DNA of 12,356 bases from JABFRJ01 sp031379035 (GCA_031379035.1 JANNEU010000098.1:1-12356), one strand, 5' to 3'. Counted from the first letter of the stretch, positions 1-6,395 are shown. Notes: generated by a model not told the origin, from the sequence alone. Made by a program: numbers and translations.

Positions 1-123
1 GTCGCAGGCGTACCGACAGGCGACAGTCGCGGCGTCGAGAAGTTCTTCGACGGCAAGACCTTCGATCCAGCCGATCCAACCGCTTATTTGAAATCCTTGT
101 CCATCAAGCGCGCCGCGGTCTGA
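1..123 (+). CDS. nrtA: Nitrate ABC transporter substrate-binding protein, C-terminal end (partial)
   Basis: Only the last 40 codons are present, in the frame that begins at base 1 and ends at the TGA at 121-123. The tail contains FFDGKTFDPADPTAYLKSL, the typical C-terminus of NrtA/CmpA-type binding proteins, which capture nitrate or related anions in the periplasm and pass them to the permease. The next gene starts 35 bases downstream and is clearly an NrtB permease, so this is the first visible gene of an nrtABD operon. The ligand-binding domain lies outside the window, so nitrate specificity rests mainly on the neighbours. The start codon, signal peptide and operon promoter are also not visible. 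Confidence 0.8.
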   Translation, partial: VAGVPTGDSRGVEKFFDGKTFDPADPTAYLKSLSIKRAAV

Positions 124-158
124 CGCGACCAGTCCGCACCACGAACTTGGAGTGCCGC

Positions 159-1070
159 ATGACAGCCGTTCTCATCAAACCGGAAGCCTTCCAACACGCC
201 GACCCGACACCAAAGGTGGTGGCGCAAACGCGCGCTACGGTTGTCGTGCTGCCGGAAAAGGTCGCACCCGGCTGGCGGCTGAAGCAGAAGCTGAACGCCG
301 TCGTCGCGGCCGTTGTTCCGCCGTTGATCGTTCTCGCGCTGATGTTTCTCGCATGGGAGCTTGCCTGCAGCGGACCCAAGTCGGCACTGCCGCCGCCTTC
401 AAAGATCTGGCTAGAGGCGAAGGATCTGATCATCTCGCCGTTTTTTGTGAACGGCACGCAGGATATCGGCCTTGGGTGGCGCGTCCTCACCAGCTTGGAG
501 CGCGTTGCGATCGGGTTTGGCATTGCGGCGGCCGTTGGCGTGCTGCTCGGTGCCGTCGTTGGTCAGAGCGTATGGGCCATGCGCGGGCTCGATCCGATTT
601 TCCAGGTCTTGCGTACCGTGCCGCCGCTGGCTTGGTTGCCACTCTCGCTCGCGGCCTTCCGCGATAGTGCACCCTCGGCCATTTTCGTCATTTTCATAAC
701 CGCCGTTTGGCCAATTATCATCAACACCGCCGTCGGCATTCGCAACATCCCGCAGGATTATCGCAATGTGTCGGCCGTGCTGCGGCTGAGCCAGCTCGAG
801 TTCTTCTGGCGCATCATGATCCCATCGGCCGCGCCCTACATCTTCACCGGATTGCGCATTGGCATCGGCTTGTCGTGGCTCGCCATCGTCGCTGCCGAAA
901 TGCTCACGGGTGGCGTCGGCATCGGCTTCTTCATCTGGGACGCTTGGAACTCCTCGCGCCTCTCCGACATCGTGGTCGCTCTCGCCTACATTGGCGTCGT
1001 CGGCTTTATCCTGGATCGTCTCGTTGCCTTCGTTGGCGATCTTGCGACCCGCGGCACCGCCACAGCTTGA
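159..1070 (+). CDS. nrtB: Nitrate ABC transporter permease NrtB
   Basis: This 303-residue inner-membrane subunit forms the channel of a nitrate importer. Hydrophobic segments lie near residues 48-68, 113-135, 172-192, 230-250 and 270-290, as in a BPD_transp_1 permease. The cytoplasmic EAA-type loop that docks the ATPase is near 203-222 (VSAVLRLS to IMIPSAAP). PPLAWLPLSLAAF and IFTGLRIGIGLSWLAIVAAEML are strongly NrtB-like and separate it from taurine or sulfonate permeases. I chose the ATG at 159 because GGAG at 149-152 sits 6 bases ahead of it. A TTG at 147 would add four residues but would overlap that ribosome site. The gene follows nrtA by 35 bases and precedes nrtD by 12, so the three are probably co-transcribed. 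The product family is well supported; transport of nitrite or cyanate as well cannot be excluded. Confidence 0.92.
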   Translation: MTAVLIKPEAFQHADPTPKVVAQTRATVVVLPEKVAPGWRLKQKLNAVVAAVVPPLIVLALMFLAWELACSGPKSALPPPSKIWLEAKDLIISPFFVNGTQDIGLGWRVLTSLERVAIGFGIAAAVGVLLGAVVGQSVWAMRGLDPIFQVLRTVPPLAWLPLSLAAFRDSAPSAIFVIFITAVWPIIINTAVGIRNIPQDYRNVSAVLRLSQLEFFWRIMIPSAAPYIFTGLRIGIGLSWLAIVAAEMLTGGVGIGFFIWDAWNSSRLSDIVVALAYIGVVGFILDRLVAFVGDLATRGTATA

Positions 1071-1082
1071 GGAACTAAAGCC

Positions 1083-1934
1083 ATGATCGCCCGTCTCGAT
1101 CCTAAGGATCACACCACGCACGCCAAGCTGCAGCGCGGCCGCGCATTCCTCCGCATTGATCGCGTCGATAAATCGTTCACGCGGGGCACAACCACATCTG
1201 AGGTGCTTCGCGGAGTTGATCTCAGCATCAACAAAGGCGAATATGTTTCCATTATCGGGCACTCAGGGTGCGGAAAGTCTACCCTGCTCAACCTGATTGC
1301 GGGATTGACCAAGGTCTCGGCGGGCGCTGTGTTGCTCGAAGACAGGGAGGTCAATTCCCCCGGCCCCGAACGCGCTGTCGTTTTCCAGAACCATTCGTTG
1401 CTGCCGTGGCTGACTGTCTACGACAACGTGCGCCTCGGCGTCGACAAAGTGTTCGGCGGCACCAAGTCGCGCAAAGATCGGCATGCCTGGACACTCGCCA
1501 ATCTGGATCTCGTCCAGATGGCACATGCCAAGGACAAGCGTCCCGCCGAAATTTCCGGCGGCATGAAGCAGCGCGTTGGTATCGCCCGTGCGCTTGCCAT
1601 GGAGCCGAAGGTGCTGCTGCTCGACGAACCTTTCGGCGCGCTCGACGCGCTGACGCGCGCCCATCTGCAAGACGAGGTGATGAAAATTCACGCCAAGCTC
1701 GGCAACACCGTCATCATGATCACGCACGACGTCGATGAAGCCGTCCTGCTGTCCGACCGCATCGTGATGATGACCAATGGCCCCGCCGCTTGCATCGGCG
1801 ACGTGCTCACTGTCGATCTGCCGCGCCCCCGCGCGCGCCTGGAATGCGTCAAGAACCCGGAATATCTGCGCTGCCGCGAAGGCGTGATGCGCTTCCTCTA
1901 TGAGCGGCACCGGTTTGTCGAAGCAGCAGAGTAA
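1083..1934 (+). CDS. nrtD: Nitrate ABC transporter ATP-binding protein (NrtD/NtrCD type)
   Basis: This 283-residue ATPase powers the NrtB channel from the cytoplasmic side. All nucleotide-binding motifs are intact: Walker A GHSGCGKST at residues 59-67, Q-loop Q102, signature ISGGMKQR at 157-164, Walker B and D-loop LLLDEPFGALD at 178-188, and switch histidine H215. The C-terminal stretch TNGPAACIGDVLTVDLPRPR near 231-250 is characteristic of nitrate-type ATPases. It is a single-domain NrtD-like protein with no fused NrtA-like domain as in cyanobacterial NrtC. The ATG at 1083 has a GAGGA ribosome site at 1069-1073, overlapping the nrtB stop, which indicates tight coupling. The N-terminus has about 20 extra residues before the ABC fold. 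The FNR-type regulator begins about 52 bases after the stop. Confidence 0.92.
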   Translation: MIARLDPKDHTTHAKLQRGRAFLRIDRVDKSFTRGTTTSEVLRGVDLSINKGEYVSIIGHSGCGKSTLLNLIAGLTKVSAGAVLLEDREVNSPGPERAVVFQNHSLLPWLTVYDNVRLGVDKVFGGTKSRKDRHAWTLANLDLVQMAHAKDKRPAEISGGMKQRVGIARALAMEPKVLLLDEPFGALDALTRAHLQDEVMKIHAKLGNTVIMITHDVDEAVLLSDRIVMMTNGPAACIGDVLTVDLPRPRARLECVKNPEYLRCREGVMRFLYERHRFVEAAE

Positions 1935-1959
1935 CCGCCGGACTGCCGGCACACACGAA

Positions 1960-1973
1960 TTGACAATTATCAA
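1960..1973 (+). promoter_or_regulatory. FNR/DNR-type binding box
   Basis: The sequence reads TTGA-CAATTA-TCAA, a perfect match to the TTGA-N6-TCAA operator of FNR, ANR and DNR proteins. It lies in the 52-base gap between nrtD and the regulator gene, centred about 20 bases before the chosen GTG start. The downstream regulator carries the E-xx-SR recognition-helix pattern known to read TTGA half-sites, so autoregulation is the simplest reading. If the box acts as a class II activator site at -41.5, transcription would start near 2008. That would rule out the GTG at 1987 and favour the ATG at 2017. Its first six bases also equal a -35 hexamer, but no matching -10 was found. Confidence 0.65.
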
Positions 1974-1986
1974 ATGGAGCCCGAGG

Positions 1987-2715
1987 GTGCGCAGCTTGCA
2001 ACCATCCCCGGTCACCATGCGATCAGCCGACCTTGAGCAGATCAGACAACTGCCGTTGTTCGCCGACATCGCGCCGGCGCACTTCAAGGAGCTTGTTGCC
2101 GGGGCGTTTCTCCAGCGCTTCCCGCCACGTATGGAGCTCATCCGAGAGGGCGACCTGCCGGACTTCCTGCATATTGTCGTCGAGGGCAATGTTGAAGTCT
2201 ATGGAACGCTGGAGGATGCGGAAACCGCACTCGCCATACTCGGTGCGGACGCGACGTTCATCGTCGCAGCTGTCGTGCGCGACGAGGTTTATCTCACATC
2301 CGCGCGCACGCTCGATACCGCCCGCATCCTGATGATACCGGCCGCCGCGGTGCGCGCCGTGTTCGACAAGGACGCCGCCTTTGCCCGCGCAGTCGTTGGC
2401 GATCTGGCCGGGCGCTACCGGCAACTGGTGCGCGACATCAAGGGCAACAAATTGCGCTCAGGATTGGAGCGGCTCGCCAACTATCTGCTTCGACTGCAGG
2501 TCCAGCGGGGCGGCAAGGGCCCGATTGACTTGCCGGTCGAAAAACGGACGCTAGCGTCCTACCTGGGCATGGCACCAGAAAATCTATCACGGGCGTTTGT
2601 CAGCCTCGCCGAGCACGGTGTGACTGTTAGCGGCAACAAGATCACCATCACCGACAAAGCCGCTCTACGCCGGCTGGCCCGGCCGCAGCCTTTGATCGAC
2701 GATCCCGCGAGTTAG
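1987..2715 (+). CDS. CRP/FNR-family transcriptional regulator (DNR/FNR-like, no cysteines)
   Basis: This 242-residue regulator has an N-terminal cyclic-nucleotide-binding-type sensor fold (about 20-130), a long dimerisation helix (about 130-165) and a C-terminal winged helix (about 165-230). The recognition helix near 196-207 reads APENLSRAFVSL. Its E198, S201 and R202 match the E-xx-SR triad of FNR (E209, S212, R213) and not the RE-xxx-R of CRP, so it should bind TTGA half-sites. There is no cysteine, so it cannot carry an FNR-type [4Fe-4S] cluster. DNR/NnrR-like heme or NO sensing, or another ligand, is possible but unproven. The GTG at 1987 has GGAG 7 bases upstream. The ATG at 2017 (232 residues) lacks a ribosome site but suits promoter geometry from the FNR box. 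Its place after nrtABD suggests it controls nitrate uptake or respiration. Confidence 0.85.
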   Translation: MRSLQPSPVTMRSADLEQIRQLPLFADIAPAHFKELVAGAFLQRFPPRMELIREGDLPDFLHIVVEGNVEVYGTLEDAETALAILGADATFIVAAVVRDEVYLTSARTLDTARILMIPAAAVRAVFDKDAAFARAVVGDLAGRYRQLVRDIKGNKLRSGLERLANYLLRLQVQRGGKGPIDLPVEKRTLASYLGMAPENLSRAFVSLAEHGVTVSGNKITITDKAALRRLARPQPLIDDPAS

Positions 2716-2734
2716 AATATCGGACTGCGCAGGC

Positions 2735-3493
2735 TCACACGTGCTGGCCGCCGTTGATGTGCAATTCAGCGCCATTGACGTAACTCGACTGGTCCGAGCA
2801 GAGGAAATAGATCGCCTTGGCCACTTCCTCCGGCGCACCGAGGCGACGCATGGGAATCTGCTCTTCGACAATTTTTTCCGTGCCCGGCGAGAGAATCGAC
2901 GTGTCGATCTCACCGGGTGAAATCGCATTGACACGAACACCGAGGGGGCCGAAGTCGTGCGCCATTTCGCGTGTCAGCCCCATCAGGCCCGATTTGGACA
3001 CCGCGTAAGCGGCACCCGCAAAGGGATGCACACGGCTACCCGCAATTGACGTCACGTTGACGACGGTTCCCGAGACGCGCCGCAACTCTTCGAGCAACCC
3101 ACGACCGAGCATCATGGGCGCGAACAAATTCACCTGAAACACACGTTGCCAATCGCTCATACCGGTGGTGATCGTATTGAGCCGCGCGCCGTTGGTGCCC
3201 TTTGGCGAAATGCCGGCATTATTGACAAGCGCATAAAGTTTGCCGTTCTGCGCCTCCAGCCGCGTCTTCATCGTAGCGATGGCGCGCAGCGTGTCCTCGG
3301 GATCGGCAAGATCAACCTGGATATGATCGTCGCGCCCCATCTCCCACGGACAGTTCTCTGGAAACGCCTGGCGCGAACACGTGATCACGCGCCAGCCGGC
3401 AGAAGAAAAACGCTTCACCGTCGCATGCCCGATCCCGCGCGACGCCCCCGTCAGGATAAGCGTCTTGCGGTCAGCTTGGGCGGTCTCGGCCAT
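2735..3493 (-). CDS. SDR family NAD(P)-dependent oxidoreductase (FabG-like)
   Basis: This 252-residue protein is a complete classical short-chain dehydrogenase/reductase. It has the cofactor-binding TGASRGIG at residues 15-22, NNAG at 91-94, the active-site tetrad N122, S149, Y163 and K167, and SPG at 192-194. It probably interconverts a hydroxy and a keto group on a small acid or CoA ester; the substrate cannot be read from sequence. I chose the ATG at 3493 because it gives the usual family length and places the glycine motif about 15 residues from the N-terminus. An ATG at 3541 would add 16 unconserved-looking residues. It is the last gene of the minus-strand CoA-transferase operon, 123 bases after subunit B, and is convergent with the regulator gene, only 19 bases apart. 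Several FabG-like functions remain possible. Confidence 0.88.
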   Translation of the reverse strand: MAETAQADRKTLILTGASRGIGHATVKRFSSAGWRVITCSRQAFPENCPWEMGRDDHIQVDLADPEDTLRAIATMKTRLEAQNGKLYALVNNAGISPKGTNGARLNTITTGMSDWQRVFQVNLFAPMMLGRGLLEELRRVSGTVVNVTSIAGSRVHPFAGAAYAVSKSGLMGLTREMAHDFGPLGVRVNAISPGEIDTSILSPGTEKIVEEQIPMRRLGAPEEVAKAIYFLCSDQSSYVNGAELHINGGQHV

Positions 3494-3512
3494 TGGGGAA
3501 CGCCTTTCGGAC

Positions 3513-3528
3513 GCAGGCGGAAGCCTGC
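3513..3528. other. Perfect hairpin between CoA-transferase B and SDR genes
   Basis: GCAGGC, a four-base loop GGAA, and GCCTGC form a perfect 6-base-pair hairpin in the 123-base gap, 20 bases upstream of the SDR start. No T-run follows on the minus strand, so it is a poor intrinsic terminator. It could be an mRNA-processing or stability stem. Function is unknown. Confidence 0.3.
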
Positions 3529-3616
3529 TTCCCGGAGTCATAGACTGCTCGGTTCCGGAACGCGAGCATCAACAAGGCATGGGAGGGTTTTGTTGGGTCA
3601 TGACGGCATGGCGCGC

Positions 3617-4255
3617 TCAATGCAACTTCGCGCCTGTCTTCTCGGCCATTTCTTCCTTTGTCACACCGGGAGCCAGTTCGACAAGCTTCAAGCCATCCTT
3701 GCCGCACTCGAGCACACCGAGGTCGGTGATGATCATATTGATCACGCCAACGCCGGTCAGCGGGAGCGTGCACTTCGGCAGAATTTTGAGATCAATGCCG
3801 CCGTCTTTCTTTTTCGCCGTGTGCTCCATGACGACGATGACGCGTTCGACGCCGGCGACGAGATCCATCGCGCCGCCCATGCCTTTGACCATCTTGCCGG
3901 GGATCATCCAGTTGGCGAGATCGCCGTGTTCGGAGACCTGCATGGCACCGAGGATCGCCAAGTTGATGTGCCCGCCACGGATCATCGCAAAGCTGTCTGC
4001 CGACGAGAAGATCGCTGAACCGGGCAGCGTCGTAATGGTCTGCTTGCCAGCGTTGATCAGATCGGGATCGACCTCATTCTCCATCGGGAAGGGGCCGATA
4101 CCAAGCAAGCCGTTCTCCGACTGCAGCATCACTGTCATCCCATCGGGGATGTAGTTTGACACCAGCGTCGGCAGGCCGATGCCAAGGTTCACGTAGTAGC
4201 CGTCTTTGAGTTCTTGCGCAGCGCGCTGCGCCATCTGTTCGCGTGTCCAAGGCAT
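3617..4255 (-). CDS. 3-oxoacid (3-oxoadipate-type) CoA-transferase subunit B
   Basis: This 212-residue protein is the beta subunit of a family I CoA-transferase (PcaJ/ScoB family). Such enzymes move CoA between succinyl-CoA and a 3-oxoacid such as 3-oxoadipate or acetoacetate in the cytoplasm. The N-terminus MPWTREQMAQRAAQELKDG, the nucleotide-fold GIGLP at 26-30 and SENG at 46-49 are all present. E47 in SENG is the expected catalytic glutamate that forms the glutamyl-CoA thioester. Length and end points fit the family. The ATG at 4253-4255 has GGAG about 9 bases upstream. Its partner subunit A lies at 5369-6067, with about 1.1 kb between them, whereas these genes normally touch or overlap. 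A PcaJ or ScoB role cannot be separated by sequence alone; the CMLE-like lyase nearby slightly favours an aromatic pathway. Confidence 0.9.
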   Translation of the reverse strand: MPWTREQMAQRAAQELKDGYYVNLGIGLPTLVSNYIPDGMTVMLQSENGLLGIGPFPMENEVDPDLINAGKQTITTLPGSAIFSSADSFAMIRGGHINLAILGAMQVSEHGDLANWMIPGKMVKGMGGAMDLVAGVERVIVVMEHTAKKKDGGIDLKILPKCTLPLTGVGVINMIITDLGVLECGKDGLKLVELAPGVTKEEMAEKTGAKLH

Positions 4256-4270
4256 GGGTGGCTCCGTCGT

Positions 4271-4291
4271 GGTGAGTGGTGAGTGGTGAGT
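4271..4291. repeat. Tandem 7-base repeat, three units
   Basis: Three exact tandem copies of GGTGAGT, immediately upstream (in minus-strand terms) of the CoA-transferase B ribosome site. The unit is the reverse complement of the ACTCACC-type units at 4712-4746, so the two arrays form inverted ends around the four-helix-bundle pseudogene. This array lies about 24 bases beyond the 3' end of that gene. Confidence 0.85.
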
Positions 4292-4314
4292 CTCAGGTTG
4301 GGAGAGATGATTCG

Positions 4315-4691
4315 CTATGCGTTTTGTTTTGCTTCCAGTGATCGGATCATTGCGCGAAGCATTTTGCTCACACGGATCGTCGTCGCTCTGCACGGACCCG
4401 CTTGGTCAAGACTTGTGAGCTTGAGGCGCGATGCGAGCAGCAGGTGGGTTTCCAGCTCTCGGGACGATCCGAGCGCAACTCGCAAAAATTGAATGTAATA
4501 ACCGGTTTGATCACGACCATAGTCTTCTGCGATGTTCGCCGGGATTGAGACAGCCGCGCGCCGAATCTGCGCCGTCAAGCCGTAGAGTTCGTCTCTCGGG
4601 AACTCCTTTGTCAGTTCGTAGCGGTTTTTTCAACAAGCGTCATCGCCAACTGCCAGACTTCTAATTCTTCATAGGAGTTGATGCTGCTCAC
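4315..4691 (-). pseudogene. Four-helix-bundle protein, S23/IVS-encoded family, frameshifted
   Basis: The 3' frame encodes a clear S23-family core: YELTKEFPRDELYGLTAQIR, then AAVSIPANIAEDYGRD, YYIQFLRVALGSSRELETH, ending at 4315. The N-terminal part lies in another frame. Reading from a GTG at 4689-4691 gives SSINSYEELEVWQLAMTLVEK, the normal family N-terminus, but this frame stops at 4611-4613 after 26 residues. Adding one A to the run of six A (plus-strand T at 4625-4630) joins them as LVEKNRYELTKEFP and restores about 125 residues, the usual length. The gene is therefore broken by one base, unless the cause is a sequencing error or slippage on the A-run. An AGGGG ribosome-like site precedes the GTG. 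Members fold as small helical bundles; the family includes proteins encoded inside 23S rRNA insertions and Avd of diversity-generating retroelements. Its cellular role is unknown. Confidence 0.82.
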
Positions 4692-4711
4692 ATCCTGTTC
4701 CCCTTTTTGCC

Positions 4712-4746
4712 ACTCACCACTGGCCACTCGCCACTCACCACTCGCC
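4712..4746. repeat. Tandem 7-base repeat, five units
   Basis: Five contiguous 7-base units read ACTCACC, ACTGGCC, ACTCGCC, ACTCACC, ACTCGCC. They are near-identical to each other and complementary to the three GGTGAGT units at 4271-4291. They lie 20 bases upstream of the GTG of the broken four-helix-bundle gene and 12 bases beyond the stop of the zinc-ribbon gene. Confidence 0.85.
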
Positions 4747-4758
4747 TATTGCCTCATC

Positions 4759-5199
4759 TCACGGCTGCGATCCCGTTCCCGGCACCGCATACCAGTCATC
4801 GTGCAACGACGTGACCGAACAGCTCATACACGTCGTGTGCCGCCACTGATATTTGCATCCCGGGCAAGTCCCGCGCGTATCGAACGTGTTCCAGCCATGG
4901 CCGCAGCCGTTGGAAAAATTCTCTGGCGGCCCCATGGAGATGCAGAACCAGCGGCTGTTCTTGTCGGGTTGCCATTTGCAGGCGGGGCATTGGATGTTGC
5001 CGGCGCCAGTCACCGGATCATCGTCCTGAAATATTTCCGGTGGCAACCCTTCGGGCCGGAACGCGGTCACTGGCTTCGGCACGCGGCCGCCTTTGCCGAT
5101 ATCGGCGCGCTGCATTTCTGGCGCACGATAGAACGCAACGCGCTGGCTCGCTTCGAAGCCGAGAGCGTTTGCAAGTTTGCGATGCCGGCTGGTTTTCAT
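4759..5199 (-). CDS. Uncharacterised double zinc-ribbon protein
   Basis: This 146-residue protein has no name I can assign. Residues 1-60 are charged and without an obvious fold. Residues 70-130 hold eight cysteines: CPAC (C71, C74), C86, C99 followed by GHGWNTF, CPGC (C112, C115) and CMSC (C124, C127). That spacing suggests two zinc-ribbon knuckles, with aromatic residues WNTF, W119 and WY near the end. No membrane segment or signal peptide is seen, so it is probably cytoplasmic. The ATG at 5197-5199 has GGAG 7 bases upstream; a second ATG at 5205 is too close to that site. It lies inside the CoA-transferase operon between subunits A and B, which hints at a linked role such as assembly or RNA/protein binding, but this is only inference. 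The cysteine pattern makes a chance reading frame unlikely. Confidence 0.75.
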   Translation of the reverse strand: MKTSRHRKLANALGFEASQRVAFYRAPEMQRADIGKGGRVPKPVTAFRPEGLPPEIFQDDDPVTGAGNIQCPACKWQPDKNSRWFCISMGPPENFSNGCGHGWNTFDTRGTCPGCKYQWRHTTCMSCSVTSLHDDWYAVPGTGSQP

Positions 5200-5253
5200 C
5201 GTCATGCTCCAGTCTTGGATCGTCCAAGCTACGAATGAGAACATTCAATTTTT

Positions 5254-5340
5254 TCGTCAGCCCGGCGAAGGCCGGGACCCACGGCAAGCATCGGGAGTGC
5301 TGTATTTTGTCGTGGGTGCCGGCCTGCGCCGGCATGACGA
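5254..5340. repeat. Palindromic intergenic repeat (REP/MITE-like)
   Basis: Arms at 5254-5283 and 5311-5340 are inverted repeats matching at 26 of 30 positions. They begin TCGTCA and end near GGACCCACG or its partner, around a 27-base spacer. GC-rich arms of this type recur in intergenic regions of rhizobial genomes. It lies between CoA-transferase A and the zinc-ribbon gene and would fold into a long stem in the operon transcript, where it could alter mRNA stability or read-through. Whether it recurs in this genome cannot be seen here. Confidence 0.75.
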
Positions 5341-5368
5341 AGAGTGGGGTCCATTGGCGCAGCACCAC

Positions 5369-6067
5369 CTACGCCTTCCTGACCGTCCGCTGCTCGATCC
5401 GCTTTTCCGGCGTCGCGTTGAGCACCAGCCGCTGCACGTAAATCCCCGGGGTGTGGATGTTGTCGGGGTCGAGTGCGCCCATCGGCACGATCTCCTCGAC
5501 CTCGGCGATGGTGATCTTGCCGGCTGTCGCCACCATCGGATTAAAGTTTCGCGCCGTCTTGCGGTAAATCAGATTGCCGCTCGGATCAGCCTTCCAGGCT
5601 TTGACCAGCGCCACATCCGCCGTCAGCGAGCGTTCGAGGATATACTTCTGGCCGTCGAACTCACCCACCGGCTTGCCCTCGGCGATGATCGTGCCGAAGC
5701 CGGTCTTGGTGTAAAAGGCTGGAATGCCAGCACCACCCGCGCGCAGCTTCTCAGCCAGCGTACCTTGTGGCGTGAACTCCAGCTCCAGTTCCTTGGCAAG
5801 ATACTGCCGCTCAAATTCCTTGTTCTCGCCCACATACGAGGCGATCATCTTCTTGACTTGCCGTGTCTCCAGCAGCACGCCCAGGCCGAAGCCATCAACG
5901 CCGGCATTATTGGAAATGGCCGTCAGGTTCTTGACCCCTGACTGCTTCACCGCCTCGATCAGCGCCTCCGGGATACCGCAAAGGCCGAAACCACCGACCG
6001 CCAGTGTCTGACCGTCTTTGATCACGCCTTCGAGCGCCTTGGCAGCCGAAGGGAAAAGCTTGTTCAT
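5369..6067 (-). CDS. 3-oxoacid (3-oxoadipate-type) CoA-transferase subunit A
   Basis: This 232-residue protein is the alpha subunit of a family I CoA-transferase (PcaI/ScoA family). With subunit B at 3617-4255 it should activate a 3-oxoacid by transfer of CoA from succinyl-CoA. Diagnostic motifs are GGFGLCGIP at 25-33, the CoA-binding loop, and SNNAG at 52-56. ELEFTPQGTLAEKLRAGGAGIPAFYT in mid-protein is also strongly conserved in the family. The ATG at 6065-6067 has GGAG about 9 bases upstream and gives the standard length; an upstream in-frame ATG at 6091 would add eight residues. It is the first gene of the minus-strand operon. The promoter should lie in the 328-base divergent gap with the TIGR02302 gene. 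Acetoacetate and 3-oxoadipate are both plausible acceptors. Confidence 0.9.
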   Translation of the reverse strand: MNKLFPSAAKALEGVIKDGQTLAVGGFGLCGIPEALIEAVKQSGVKNLTAISNNAGVDGFGLGVLLETRQVKKMIASYVGENKEFERQYLAKELELEFTPQGTLAEKLRAGGAGIPAFYTKTGFGTIIAEGKPVGEFDGQKYILERSLTADVALVKAWKADPSGNLIYRKTARNFNPMVATAGKITIAEVEEIVPMGALDPDNIHTPGIYVQRLVLNATPEKRIEQRTVRKA

Positions 6068-6395
6068 GGGGCGGGCTCCAGGGACATTCATGGGGTGCTG
6101 TCGGCGGCAGTAGTCGGTCGCAACGGGTAGGATGATTAAGATACAATCGCGGTAGCAGGCCCGGTTTTAGCGGTCAATTGCGCTTCGCGCGGGACTGCAG
6201 GGACTTGCCACACCCGCATGGGGCCGCCGCCGTTCCCGCATGGTACCGGCAGCCATCACCGATAGCCCGCGCACCCCCTATTGCTGCGCCGCGATTTAAC
6301 CCTATTGTGCAGTTTTGGTGCTTGTTTGCAGCTCGATCACCGCTTTGTGATCAGTTGCCAATCCCCGCTCCTCGCGCCGGTGGTATGATCTTCCG
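6068..6395. other. Divergent intergenic region
   Basis: This 328-base gap should hold promoters for both the minus-strand CoA-transferase operon and the plus-strand TIGR02302 gene. I found no convincing -35/-10 pair, FNR box or RNA gene. One perfect inverted repeat, GATCAC-CGCTTT-GTGATC at 6335-6352, lies 44 bases before the TIGR02302 start and may be an operator. A 9-base stretch, CCCGCATGG, occurs twice near 6213-6243. Confidence 0.5.

Larger units (their letters stand above)
4271..4746 (-). mobile_element. Candidate IVS-like element carrying an S23-family gene
   Basis: The segment holds a gene of the family encoded in 23S rRNA intervening sequences (4315-4691). Inverted arrays of a 7-base unit bound it nearly symmetrically, three units on one side and five on the other. 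The ends could pair in the transcript, as the ends of 23S intervening sequences do. It lies in the minus-strand CoA-transferase operon. No transposase and no clear target duplication were seen, so mobility is an inference. Confidence 0.4.

Noticed and set aside
411..1262. Antisense open frame across nrtB and nrtD
   Set aside because: Shadow of well-supported coding genes; composition rich in D, E, A and G with no motif.
1960..1965. TTGACA as a sigma70 -35 element
   Set aside because: No acceptable -10 hexamer at 16-18 bases; the bases are better explained as half of the FNR box.
1263..2189. Antisense open frame across nrtD and the start of the regulator
   Set aside because: The plus strand encodes an intact ATPase with all motifs; the antisense frame shows no family features and crosses two genes.
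3146..4018. Plus-strand open frame across SDR and CoA-transferase B
   Set aside because: Both minus-strand genes have catalytic motifs; this frame is a histidine/arginine-rich reverse shadow.
4709..4746. Possible CRISPR-like array
   Set aside because: The 7-base units are directly tandem with no unique spacers, and no cas genes are present.
5177..5941. Plus-strand open frame over CoA-transferase A
   Set aside because: It runs through the palindromic repeat and the reverse of a confidently identified gene.
6213..6243. Duplicated CCCGCATGG as a binding-site pair
   Set aside because: Two 9-base copies in a GC-rich gap could be chance, and the motif matches no site I know.
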